Source: JANQPX01 sp041398025
Lineage (GTDB): Bacteria; Pseudomonadota; Alphaproteobacteria; Geminicoccales; Geminicoccaceae
Assembly (NCBI GenBank): GCA_041398025.1
Contig: JAWKVM010000017.1
Location: forward strand, 62,001-126,000
Direction: 5' to 3'
Length of the DNA: 64,000 nucleotides
In this document: piece by piece, positions 28,503 through 38,383 of the stretch
Layout: each line of letters starts with the position of its first letter
Position numbering within the stretch: the first letter of the stretch is position 1
Program-made: the position numbers and the translations under genes
The notes under the pieces: generated by a model
Seen by the model: the letters and a program-made list of their open reading frames with translations, nothing else
Databases searched by the model: none
Told to the model about the DNA's origin: nothing

Positions 28503-29354
28503 ATGACCGACTGGATCGAAGAAACGCTGCACGCGAATTTCCGATTTAAGATGAAAGTCGATCGGGTGCTGTTCGAGGGACGTTCGGACAATCAGCATGT
28601 GGCCGTGATCGAGAACGGCACGTTCGGCCGCACGCTCTATCTCGACGGCGTGCTGCAGACATCGGAGCGGGATGAGTTCATCTATCACGAGATGCTGACC
28701 CATGTGCCGATCCTCGGCCATGGCGAGGTCAAGGACCTCCTGATCATCGGCGGCGGCGACGGCGGCATGCTCGAGGAGGCCCTGAAGCATCGCTCGATCG
28801 AACGCGCCACCATGGTCGAGATCGATCCCTCGGTGGTCGAGATGTGCCGCCGGCATCTGCCCTCGATCTCGAAGGGCGCGTTTGACGATCCGCGCACGGA
28901 TCTGGTCTTCGCCGATGGCGTCGATTTCGTGAAGACCACCGACAGGCGCTTCGACGTGGCGATCATCGACAGCACCGATCCGATCGGCCCCGGCGAGGTG
29001 CTGTTCACCCAGGATTTCTATCGCTCGGTCAAGGCGATCCTCAAGGACGGCGGCGTTCTGGTGACCCAGAACGGCGTGCCCTTCATGCAGAGCGGCGAGC
29101 TCCTGCGGTCGATGCAGGCGTTCAAAACCCTGTTCGCCGACAGCAGCTGCTACCTGGCGACCGTGCCCGGCTATGTCGGTGGGCCGATGGCCTTCGGCTG
29201 GGCGAGCGACGTTCCCGAGCACCGCCAGGTCTCTCCGGAGGTGCTCGGGCGGCGCTTCGCCGAAGCGGCGATCGAAGTCCGCTACTATACGCCGGAGGTG
29301 CACAAAGCGGCGTTCGCGCTTCCCGGCTATGTGCTCGCCCTGCTCAACGCCTAG
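28503..29354 (+). CDS. speE: Spermidine synthase (polyamine aminopropyltransferase)
   Basis: The 283-residue enzyme transfers an aminopropyl group from decarboxylated SAM to putrescine. The N-terminal beta domain (FEGRSDNQHVAVIENGTFG, LDGVLQTSERDEFIYHEML) is followed by the GGGDGG nucleotide loop, VEIDPSVVEMCRRHLP, the catalytic-aspartate block IIDSTDPIGPGEVLF and VPGYVGGPMAFGWAS. The start has a CCCGGAGAC leader. Its TAG stop lies inside a family 2 repeat. No speD is nearby. Confidence 0.95.
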   Translation: MTDWIEETLHANFRFKMKVDRVLFEGRSDNQHVAVIENGTFGRTLYLDGVLQTSERDEFIYHEMLTHVPILGHGEVKDLLIIGGGDGGMLEEALKHRSIERATMVEIDPSVVEMCRRHLPSISKGAFDDPRTDLVFADGVDFVKTTDRRFDVAIIDSTDPIGPGEVLFTQDFYRSVKAILKDGGVLVTQNGVPFMQSGELLRSMQAFKTLFADSSCYLATVPGYVGGPMAFGWASDVPEHRQVSPEVLGRRFAEAAIEVRYYTPEVHKAAFALPGYVLALLNA

Positions 29355-29457
29355 AGCGGATCCCGATCATATCGGATCGGGATGCACGCTCTATCCCTTT
29401 GTTTCGACGCATTTCCTGATCGATCATGTGTTTCCACCCGATCGGGAAAAGCTCTAG
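29351..29457 (-). repeat. Family 2 intergenic element (RIME-like), copy 2
   Basis: The 107-base element is bounded by CTAGAGC and its inverse GCTCTAG and includes the speE stop codon. One palindrome is ATCCCGATC facing GATCGGGAT; the core CTATCCCTTTGTTTCGACGC and a second palindrome (around CCCGATCGGG) follow. It matches 921-1020 in reverse. Its placement at a gene end suggests it may form the 3' end of speE mRNA. Confidence 0.85.
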
Positions 29458-29511
29458 TCGAGACGTCAGCCGGGAAGGATCGGCCTCAGGCCATCAGCGG
29501 CGCCCGGATCG

Positions 29512-29874
29512 TCAGGACAGGTCAGCGAGCAGACCGCGCAGCGCATCGAAATCGATCGGCTTGGTGACGTAGTGGTTGGCGCCGGCGATCAGACCGTCGG
29601 CGATGTCCGTCTGATCGGCATAGGCCGAGACGAAGACGAAGGGCAGATGCTCCAGATGCGGAAAGCGGTTGGCCAGCTCCCGGCGGAACTGATAGCCGTT
29701 CATCTTCGGCATGTTGATGTCCGAGAGAATGACGTTGGGATTTTCCCGCGCGGCGCGTTGGATCGCCTCCTCGCCATTCTGGGCCACGACCACCTCATAG
29801 CCCATGTCCTCGATCTCATGGGCCATCAACTCGCGCAGATCATTTTCGTCTTCAACCAAAAGAACCTTCGCCAT
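29512..29874 (-). CDS. Single-domain (CheY-like) response regulator
   Basis: The 120-residue product is a bare receiver domain. Acidic pocket at Asp9 region (VEDEND), phospho-acceptor Asp52 in LSDINMPKMNG, switch Ser83 (FVSAYAD) and Lys105 in TKPID are all present. It has no output domain, so it must act through protein contact. No histidine kinase is nearby, so its partner is unknown. The start has a GAACGTC leader without a strong ribosome site. Confidence 0.92.
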   Translation of the reverse strand: MAKVLLVEDENDLRELMAHEIEDMGYEVVVAQNGEEAIQRAARENPNVILSDINMPKMNGYQFRRELANRFPHLEHLPFVFVSAYADQTDIADGLIAGANHYVTKPIDFDALRGLLADLS

Positions 29875-30330
29875 GACGTTCTCCAGATGGTGGCGCAGCC
29901 TGCTCCGGCAGGCTGTTCAGGTTGAACCGGAACAATGTCGAGAGGGGCGTGGGCCAGGGACGCGCAAAAACGTCCCTTTGCGGCGTCGGCAACGTCGGCG
30001 ATCGCCTGTGGCCACGCCGGCTGGCTCGGTGGAGGCGATCACGCGCAGCCCCACCTCGCCGGCAGCGAATGAGCGGGCTCGCGGCAGGGCTTGGACGCCC
30101 CGAAACCGCAGAGCCGGCGCTCGAACCAGCTTGTCCCAAAATCTCCAGGCGATTGACCACGTCGCGTACCCCGATCGACTGCTGGATCGAAGAGTAGTGT
30201 CGCGACCTTAAGAAACAGTTACCAAGCGACGCTTTGCCCATCTGCAAAAACGCCCGCCGCACAGGAGTCATCAGGCTTGAATGGAAAGCGCCCGCCATCC
30301 GGCCAGGTCAGGCCGGCGGCGGCTCGCCGC
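29875..30330. other. Gap of about 450 bases without a secure gene
   Basis: A reverse-strand frame (30298-29852) is open for 148 codons. Part of it (about 30130-30210, reading HYSSIQQSIGVRDVVNRLEI) looks protein-like, but the rest is Arg/Pro/Ser-rich and overlaps the response regulator start. It may be a degraded gene. No repeat or RNA was recognised. Confidence 0.4.
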
Positions 30331-31455
30331 CTAGTCGCCGGCGAAAAGGTCCTTGACCTTGGCGAAGAAGCCCTCGGATTCGGGGTGCGTGGCGGTGCCG
30401 CCGCTTTCCTCTTCGAACTCGCGCAGCAGGTCCTTCTGACGCTTGGTGAGGTTGATCGGGGTCTCGACCGTGAGCTCGGCGAACATGTCGCCGCGGGCAT
30501 GGCTGTTGAGCTCGGTCATGCCCTTGCCGCGCAGGCGGAAGCGGTGCCCGGTCTGGGTGCCTTCGGGCACCTGCAGGCGGGCGCGCTTGCCGTCGATGGT
30601 CGGGACTTCGATCTGGCCGCCGAGAGCGGCGGTGGTCAGCGGGATGGGCACGCGGCAATGGATGTTGGCGCCGTCCCGCTGGAACATGCGATGGGGGGCG
30701 ACGCTGACGAAGATGTAGAGGTCGCCCGGCGTGCCGCCGCGCATGCCCGCCTCACCCTCGCCGGAAAGGCGGATGCGCGTGCCGTCCTCCACGCCCTTCG
30801 GGATCTTGACCGAGAGGGTCTTCTCGCGATGCACGCGGCCCTGGCCGCTGCAGGCATCGCAGGGGTCGGTGATCACCCGGCCCTGGCCGCCGCAGGTCGG
30901 GCAGGTGCGCTCGATGGTGAAGAAGCCCTGCTGCGCGCGCACCCGGCCGGAGCCGCGGCAGCCCGGACAGGCTCCCGGCGCCGAGCCCTTGCTGCCGGAA
31001 GCGTCGCAGACGTCGCAGCGCACCGTGGTCGGCACCCTGATTTCGGCCTGCTTGCCCTCGAAGGCCTCCTCGAGCGAGATTTCCAGATTGTAGCGGAGAT
31101 CCGCACCCCGGCTCTGCGCGCCGCGCCCGCGCTGACCGCCCATGAAATCGCCGAACAGGTCGTCGAACACGTCGGCGAAGCTGCCGAAGTCGAAATTGCC
31201 GGCACCGCCGCCGGGCCTGCCGCCGCCATTCTGGAAGGCGGCGTGCCCGAACTGATCATAGGCCGCGCGCTTCTGGTCGTCCTTCAGGATTTCGTAGGCT
31301 TCGTTGACTTCCTTGAAGCGCTGCTCGGCCGCTTTGTCCCCCGGATTGCGATCGGGGTGATGCTTCATGGCGAGCTTGCGAAAGGCGGATTTGATGTCGG
31401 CCGCCGACGCATGGCGGTTCACGCCCAAGGTTTCGTAATAGTCCTGTTTCGCCAT
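30331..31455 (-). CDS. dnaJ: Chaperone protein DnaJ
   Basis: This is the 374-residue type I Hsp40 co-chaperone for DnaK. The J domain carries HPD (KHHPDRNPGD), followed by a Gly/Phe-rich segment (GNFDFGSFADVFDDLFGDF), four zinc-binding CxxCxGxG-type repeats (CDVCDASG, CPGCRGSG, CPTCGGQG, CDACSGQG) and the C-terminal substrate domain ending in FAGD. It follows dnaK after 105 bases on the same strand. Confidence 0.97.
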   Translation of the reverse strand: MAKQDYYETLGVNRHASAADIKSAFRKLAMKHHPDRNPGDKAAEQRFKEVNEAYEILKDDQKRAAYDQFGHAAFQNGGGRPGGGAGNFDFGSFADVFDDLFGDFMGGQRGRGAQSRGADLRYNLEISLEEAFEGKQAEIRVPTTVRCDVCDASGSKGSAPGACPGCRGSGRVRAQQGFFTIERTCPTCGGQGRVITDPCDACSGQGRVHREKTLSVKIPKGVEDGTRIRLSGEGEAGMRGGTPGDLYIFVSVAPHRMFQRDGANIHCRVPIPLTTAALGGQIEVPTIDGKRARLQVPEGTQTGHRFRLRGKGMTELNSHARGDMFAELTVETPINLTKRQKDLLREFEEESGGTATHPESEGFFAKVKDLFAGD

Positions 31456-31560
31456 GGCCGTCGTTTATCGAAGGTTCGCGCACAACACCATAAAAATGGC
31501 GAGACCGAACGCCGTTTCCAGCGTCCGGTTCCCACCTTGTTTCAACCGGATCGGCCCCAC

Positions 31561-33498
<1,938 letters not shown>

Positions 33499-33961
33499 GC
33501 TTCATTTCCACGCCTGAGACTTTGTCGTCTGTTCCTGGGTCTTCCGTTCCTGGGCCGTCTCGTCCGGCTTTGTCGACACCGGACAGTCTGATCAAGACCG
33601 GCTTGATCGGGTCCGCTCGATCGGCAACCAAAGCGCGCTTTTTTTCGAAACGCGGGGCCGATCGGATGTCGTGTTCCGGATCGACATATAAGAAGCGGAA
33701 ATGGGCACTGCAACCATCGCCTGCCGGTGAAATTGCGTCTTTTGCGGGGCAGCGCTCCGAACCTGGAGGCGAACGCCCGGAGACCGCGCTTGCACGATCT
33801 TGACGGGACTGCCAATTATGCTCGTTCGGATCGCCTCGATCCTCTGTTCCGGCCGCGCGGCGGCGGCAGAGGACGGGTCGATCAATGATAAACGTCTGGG
33901 AACGACCTTGGTTTCGCATCGAAACTTGAGAAAAACCCTTAAACATCCTGTGGAGGCAATC
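33499..33961. other. Divergent intergenic region between dnaK and tctC
   Basis: The region carries the candidate dnaK promoter (33685-33714) and must hold the tct operon promoter. An open frame runs into tctC from 33800, but the first 54 residues have no family likeness and a good ribosome site lies at the later start. No repeat was recognised. Confidence 0.55.
33685..33714 (-). promoter_or_regulatory. Candidate sigma-32 (RpoH) promoter for dnaK
   Basis: On the reverse strand, GTTG (33714-33711) is followed after 18 bases by CTTATATG (33692-33685). Alphaproteobacterial RpoH promoters read roughly CTTG-17/18-CYTATNT, so there is one mismatch in the -35 part. The 5' leader would be about 180 bases. 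Confidence 0.5.
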
Positions 33962-34954
33962 ATGATTTCCTTCGATCTGGCGCGTCGCGGCACGCTGGCC
34001 GCGGTTTTGGCCTGCACCTTCGCCGGCGCGCCGGCCCTCGCCTTCGAGCCGACCAATCCCGAATGCATCGCGCCGGCCAATCCCGGCGGCGGCTGGGACT
34101 TCACCTGCCGGCAGGTCGGCAAGACCATGCAGGATCTCGGCCTGGTGCCGGGCACGGTGCAGGTGACCAACCTCGCCGGCGGCGGCGGCGGCGTCGCTTT
34201 CGCCGAGGTGGTCAACAAGCGCAATGCCGAGGACAGCCTGATCGTCGCCGCCTCGACCGCGACCGCCACCCGCCTCGCCCAGGGCGCCTATCCCGGCAAC
34301 ACCATGGACCAGGTGCGCTGGCTCGGCGCGGTCGGTGCCGACTACGGCATCATCGCGGTCGCCGCCAGCAGCGAGATCGATTCGCTCACCGCCCTGGTGG
34401 ATGCGGTCAAGGCGGATCCCCGCTCGATCGGCTTTGCCGGCGGCTCGGCGGTCGGCGGCTGGGATCACCTGAAAGTGCTGCTGATGGCGCAAAAGGCCGG
34501 CGTCGAGGATGTGCGCCAGGTCAAGTATGTCGCCTTCGACGGCGGCGGCGAGGCGGTGACGCAGCTGCTCGCGGGCTCGGTCCAGGCGTTCACCGGCGAT
34601 GCTTCCGAGGCCAAGGGCTTCGTCGATTCCGGCGACATCAAGGTGATCGCCGTGCTGGCGCCGGAGCGTCTGGAAGGCGATTTCTCGGCGTTCCCCACGG
34701 CCGTGGAGCAGGGCCTCGACGTGGTCGGCGCCAATTGGCGCGGCTTCTACGCGCCCGGCAATATGGACGACGAGGCCTATCAGTATTGGGTCGACGCGGT
34801 CGCCAAGGTCTACGCGTCCGACGAGTGGAAGGGGATCATGGCGACGAACGGTCTCGCCCCGCTGGATCTGAGCGGCGACGCGTTCCAGTCCTTCGTCGTG
34901 GACTCGGTCGCCGAGATCCAGGGCCTGTCCCGCGAGATCGGCATCATCCAATAA
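33962..34954 (+). CDS. tctC: TctC-type periplasmic solute-binding protein
   Basis: The 330-residue product has a signal peptide (LAAVLACTFAGAPALA), then the Bug/TctC family features: CIAPANPGGGWDFTCR near the mature N-terminus, GTVQVTNLAGGGGGVAFAE, and AGGSAVGGWDHLKVLL in the central domain. It captures a carboxylate (tricarboxylate or related) in the periplasm for the TctAB transporter. TGGAGG precedes the ATG at 33962. It heads the tctC-tctB-tctA operon. The substrate is unknown. Confidence 0.93.
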   Translation: MISFDLARRGTLAAVLACTFAGAPALAFEPTNPECIAPANPGGGWDFTCRQVGKTMQDLGLVPGTVQVTNLAGGGGGVAFAEVVNKRNAEDSLIVAASTATATRLAQGAYPGNTMDQVRWLGAVGADYGIIAVAASSEIDSLTALVDAVKADPRSIGFAGGSAVGGWDHLKVLLMAQKAGVEDVRQVKYVAFDGGGEAVTQLLAGSVQAFTGDASEAKGFVDSGDIKVIAVLAPERLEGDFSAFPTAVEQGLDVVGANWRGFYAPGNMDDEAYQYWVDAVAKVYASDEWKGIMATNGLAPLDLSGDAFQSFVVDSVAEIQGLSREIGIIQ

Positions 34955-35054
34955 GCTGACCGTCCACGGGCGGCCGCTGTGGGCCGCCCGTGGACGCAAC
35001 CTGGCTTCGTGAAAAAAATTTGGCTTCGTGTCAAAAAAATCGGGGAGTGGCGGG

Positions 35055-35486
35055 ATGAGCGACCGGATCTTCGGGGCTATCGGCCTGCTTTTGGCGGTGT
35101 TCTTCATCTGGAGCGCCACGCTCATTCAGGAGAGCTTCATCTCGGACCCGGTGGGACCGAAGGCCTTCCCGATCATCATCGGCGTGCTCCTGGCGCTCGC
35201 CAGCCTGGTGCCGATCCTGCGTCCGGACGAAGCGCCCGCCTGGCCGACCTTCGACCGGCTCCTGGAGATCGCCATCGCCGCGGCGGTCATGGTCGCCTAT
35301 GCGCTGCTCCTGCCGGAGCTCGGGTTCGTCATCGCCACCGCGTTCGCCGCCGCCTTCCTGACCTGGCGTCTCGGCACCCAGCCGGTCTGGTCGCTCCTGG
35401 TGGGCGTGCTCACCTCGCTCGGCATCTACGCGGTGTTTCATCTGATCCTCGGGCTGTCGCTCGCCCGCGGCCCCCTCGGTTTTTGA
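35055..35486 (+). CDS. tctB: Tripartite tricarboxylate transporter small membrane subunit TctB
   Basis: The 143-residue protein has four predicted transmembrane segments. The family's SDPVGPKAFPIIIG motif follows the first helix, as is usual for TctB. The ATG at 35055 has GGGGAG upstream. It lies 100 bases after tctC and 9 bases before tctA. Confidence 0.92.
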   Translation: MSDRIFGAIGLLLAVFFIWSATLIQESFISDPVGPKAFPIIIGVLLALASLVPILRPDEAPAWPTFDRLLEIAIAAAVMVAYALLLPELGFVIATAFAAAFLTWRLGTQPVWSLLVGVLTSLGIYAVFHLILGLSLARGPLGF

Positions 35487-35495
35487 GGTCCGACC

Positions 35496-37031
35496 ATGGA
35501 CGTGCTCGCTTCCCTCGGTGACGGTTTTCTGATCGCGCTCACCTTCCAGAACCTGGCGCTCGCGCTGATCGGCTGCCTGCTCGGCACCGTCATGGGCGCA
35601 CTCCCCGGCCTCGGCCCCTCGAACGGCGTGGCCATCCTGATCCCGCTCGCCTTCACCCTCGGCCTCGCCGCGACGCCCGCTTTGATCCTTTTGACCAGCG
35701 TCTATTACGGCGCCATGTATGGCGGGCGCATCTCCTCGATCCTGCTGAACATTCCGGGCGACGAGCCCGCCATGATGACCTGCCTGGACGGCTATCCCAT
35801 GGCGCAGAAGGGCCGGGCCGGCGAGGCGCTGGCGCTCTCGGGCGTGGCTTCCTTCGTCGGCGCGTTCTTCGCCACCTGGGGCCTGGTGTTCCTCGCCCCG
35901 CAGCTGGTCAAGCTCGCCCTCCTGTTCGGCCCCGCCGAATATTTCGCGCTCTTCACCCTCGCCTTCGCCACCCTTGGCGGCATCGCATCCAGGAACCAGT
36001 CCAAGGCCGCGTTCGCCGCAGCGCTCGGCCTCGGCATCGCCATGATCGGCGTCGACGGCCAGACCGGCGTCGAGCGCTTCACCTTCGGCGAAGTCCATCT
36101 CTATGACGGCATCGATTTTCTGGTCGCCATCGTCGGCCTGTTCGCGCTGTCCGAGGTGTTCGTGTTTCTCGAGCATCGCGGCGAAGGGGAGGAAAGCCAT
36201 GCGCGCAAGGTCGGCATCGGCCGCATCACCCCGCCGCTCAGCATGCTGACCCGGTGCACCCCGACCATGATCCGCAGCACGCTGCTCGGCTTCGTCGCCG
36301 GCGTGCTGCCGGGTGCGGGCGCGTCGCTCGGCTCGTTCCTCGCCTATTCCCTGGAAAAGAAGGTGGTCGACCGTGACGGCACCTTCGGCACCGGCGATCC
36401 GCGCGGCGTCGCCGCCCCCGAGGCCGGCAACAATGCGGCGGCGGGCGGCGCCCTGGTGCCGATGCTGGCGCTGGGCGTGCCGGGCTCGGGCACGACGGCG
36501 GTGCTGCTCGCCATGCTGCTCGCGCTCAACATCACGCCCGGGCCGCTGCTCTTCCAGAACAACCCGGACGTGGTCTGGGGTCTGATCGCGGCGCTGTTCA
36601 TCGGCAATCTCATGCTGCTGGCGATGAACATCCCAATGGTCGGCCTGTTCGTGCGCGTGCTCATGGTGCCGCCGCGCATCCTGATGCCGATCGTCGCGAT
36701 GGTGTCCTTCGTCGGCATCTATGGCATCTCAGGCTCGAGCTTCGACCTCCTGGTGATGGTCGGCTTCGGCCTGATGGGCTGGGTGCTTCGAAAGCTCGAC
36801 GTGCCGCTGGTGCCGATCATTCTCGGCATCCTGCTCGGCAATCAGATGGAAGCCAATCTGCGCCGCGCGCTCACCATCTCCGACGGCGACTGGAGCGCGC
36901 TTCTCGCCTCGCCGCTCTCGCTCACGCTCTGGGCGATCGCGATCATCGGCTTCGTGCTGCCGATCTTCTTCGGCCAGGTGATCCGGCGCGGCATGCGGCG
37001 CAAGGACGAGGAAGGCTCGGCGGTGGACTGA
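35496..37031 (+). CDS. tctA: Tripartite tricarboxylate transporter large membrane subunit TctA
   Basis: The product has 511 residues and about 11-12 transmembrane segments. The signature GALPGLGPSNGVAILIPLAF lies near residues 32-51 and its internal repeat relative GVLPGAGASLGSFLAYS in the second half. It uses an ion gradient to import the TctC cargo. The final residues KDEEGSAVD are cytoplasmic. No two-component regulator (tctDE) is next to the operon. Confidence 0.95.
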   Translation: MDVLASLGDGFLIALTFQNLALALIGCLLGTVMGALPGLGPSNGVAILIPLAFTLGLAATPALILLTSVYYGAMYGGRISSILLNIPGDEPAMMTCLDGYPMAQKGRAGEALALSGVASFVGAFFATWGLVFLAPQLVKLALLFGPAEYFALFTLAFATLGGIASRNQSKAAFAAALGLGIAMIGVDGQTGVERFTFGEVHLYDGIDFLVAIVGLFALSEVFVFLEHRGEGEESHARKVGIGRITPPLSMLTRCTPTMIRSTLLGFVAGVLPGAGASLGSFLAYSLEKKVVDRDGTFGTGDPRGVAAPEAGNNAAAGGALVPMLALGVPGSGTTAVLLAMLLALNITPGPLLFQNNPDVVWGLIAALFIGNLMLLAMNIPMVGLFVRVLMVPPRILMPIVAMVSFVGIYGISGSSFDLLVMVGFGLMGWVLRKLDVPLVPIILGILLGNQMEANLRRALTISDGDWSALLASPLSLTLWAIAIIGFVLPIFFGQVIRRGMRRKDEEGSAVD

Positions 37032-37105
37032 CACCAGCCCGCCTGGACAACGACCGTTTGACAAGGTTCGTCGTCGATGCCGGCGGCCTCGTCTCCATGC
37101 CAGGC

Positions 37106-37263
37106 GTTAACGCTTCGTCAAGGAAGACCTGTCACTATGCATTCCGGTCCATGCGATCCTGGGAATCCGCTCGCCCGCCGAGAAAGGTGGGGCGAGGCTC
37201 GGATTCCCAGGATCGCATGGACCATGATGAAACGTAGCCGAGCGACATCAACAACGGGTTAAG
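37106..37263 (+). repeat. Family 1 palindromic element, copy 2
   Basis: Perfect 24-base arms at 37146-37169 and 37200-37223 enclose a 30-base spacer that can itself pair, leaving an A-rich loop (GAGAAA). The borders are GTTAAC at 37106-37111 and GTTAAG at 37258-37263. The spacer is in the forward orientation. The copy lies between two gene ends. Confidence 0.92.
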
Positions 37264-37441
37264 ATGGAACATCCGATTAGGAAGGCCAACTCTGCCAGCC
37301 GGTGTGGACGGCTCAACAAAACGGCCGATGCCCAGGCGGGTTGGCATGGCACACAGCTCAAAAACGACCGCCTTCACCGTCGGCCCGGCGCGCCCATCCG
37401 CGCCCGAGCCGACCGTCCGGACACGCCACGCCGGGCCAGGT

Positions 37442-37472
37442 CCCGCCAAGTCAACGAGGTGGCCGCGCCACC
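37442..37472 (-). repeat. Family 3 hairpin-TTGACTTG module, copy D
   Basis: On the reverse strand, GGTGGC-GCG-GCCACC is followed by TCGTTGACTTGGCGGGA. It lies about 20 bases after the glycosyltransferase stop. The hairpin is nearly the same as copy E at sppA. Confidence 0.65.
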
Positions 37473-37492
37473 CGCGCCACAGGCGCCACCGT

Positions 37493-38383
37493 TCAGACTG
37501 CAGCTGCCAGGGGCGACAGCTGCGGATAGTGCAGGCTGACGTCGGATCTTGCCGCACCCGACGTCGTCCGGATGGTGTAGCGACGGGTCTTGGCCGGTCC
37601 CGCGAGATGGAGGAGCGCGATCGGTTCGTGCGGGGCGTAGGGCTTGCAGTAGAGCTGCCTGCCCTCGTCCCAGACGGGTGGTGCGCGATCGCAGATCCAG
37701 TTGTCGGCCGAGTCGAGGATCTCGGTGGGCAGCCGGTCGATATGGACGATCTGGTTGAAGGTGAACTGGCTGTGCGGCGCGACGCGATTGGTGCGCTCGA
37801 CGGCGCGCCGGAGCCGCGTCGCCCAGGCCTGCCAGTGGCGCGCGTCGGCGGCGATGCAGTAGACGCCGCAATTGAGCGCCGGCTTGACCATCAGCAGCAT
37901 GCCGTCCTTGAGCCCGAGGCCGAGCAGGCGGTGCTTCAGGCACCAGCCGAAATGCCAGGCCTGGAACCTGTAGGCGCGGTCGGCCTCATGCGCGATCGCT
38001 GCACCCGAGGCTTTCGAGCCCTCGATCAGCCGGTCGAGCACCGAGCCGTCCTGGAGCCAGAGGTCGGGATCGAGCCACATATAGTGGCGATAGCCGGGAA
38101 AGTAGTCGCGCACGAAGGGCCGGACGATCTCCGCGAGATGGAAGCGCGGCATCATGCCGTCGCGCACCCCCCAATGCCATTCCGGCCTGGTGAAATCGAC
38201 GCCGGCCTGCTCCAGCCATTGCCGCTGCTCCGGCTCGAGGCCGAGGTCGAACGCCCGGATATCCAGCCTGCGGCCGGCCTCGAAGCGGCGCAGCGACTCC
38301 AGCATGCCCTGGAACATCGTGAAATAGCCGCTGTCAGCGGCGGTGGTGACGACGACGTCACGCGTGGCTGACGACGGGGTCAT
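37493..38383 (-). CDS. Putative glycosyltransferase (GT-A fold, GT8-like)
   Basis: The 296-residue product has an N-terminal strand DVVVTTAADSGYF, a family-like middle (FDLGLEPEQRQWLEQAG) and a DxD-type metal site in YMWLDPDLWLQDG. C-terminal NWICDRAPPVW and ALLHLAGPAKTR fit hexose transferases of this fold. Acceptor and donor are unknown. The ATG at 38383 has GGAGG upstream; a longer frame has no likeness. It overlaps the flavoprotein gene by 26 bases, so the two are co-translated. Confidence 0.75.
   Translation of the reverse strand: MTPSSATRDVVVTTAADSGYFTMFQGMLESLRRFEAGRRLDIRAFDLGLEPEQRQWLEQAGVDFTRPEWHWGVRDGMMPRFHLAEIVRPFVRDYFPGYRHYMWLDPDLWLQDGSVLDRLIEGSKASGAAIAHEADRAYRFQAWHFGWCLKHRLLGLGLKDGMLLMVKPALNCGVYCIAADARHWQAWATRLRRAVERTNRVAPHSQFTFNQIVHIDRLPTEILDSADNWICDRAPPVWDEGRQLYCKPYAPHEPIALLHLAGPAKTRRYTIRTTSGAARSDVSLHYPQLSPLAAAV

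Larger units (their letters stand above)
37032..37492. other. Convergent gap with family 1 and family 3 repeats
   Basis: Between the ends of tctA and the glycosyltransferase gene lie family 1 copy 2 (37106-37263) and family 3 copy D (37442-37472). No gene is supported; short frames here are shadows of the repeats. Confidence 0.65.
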
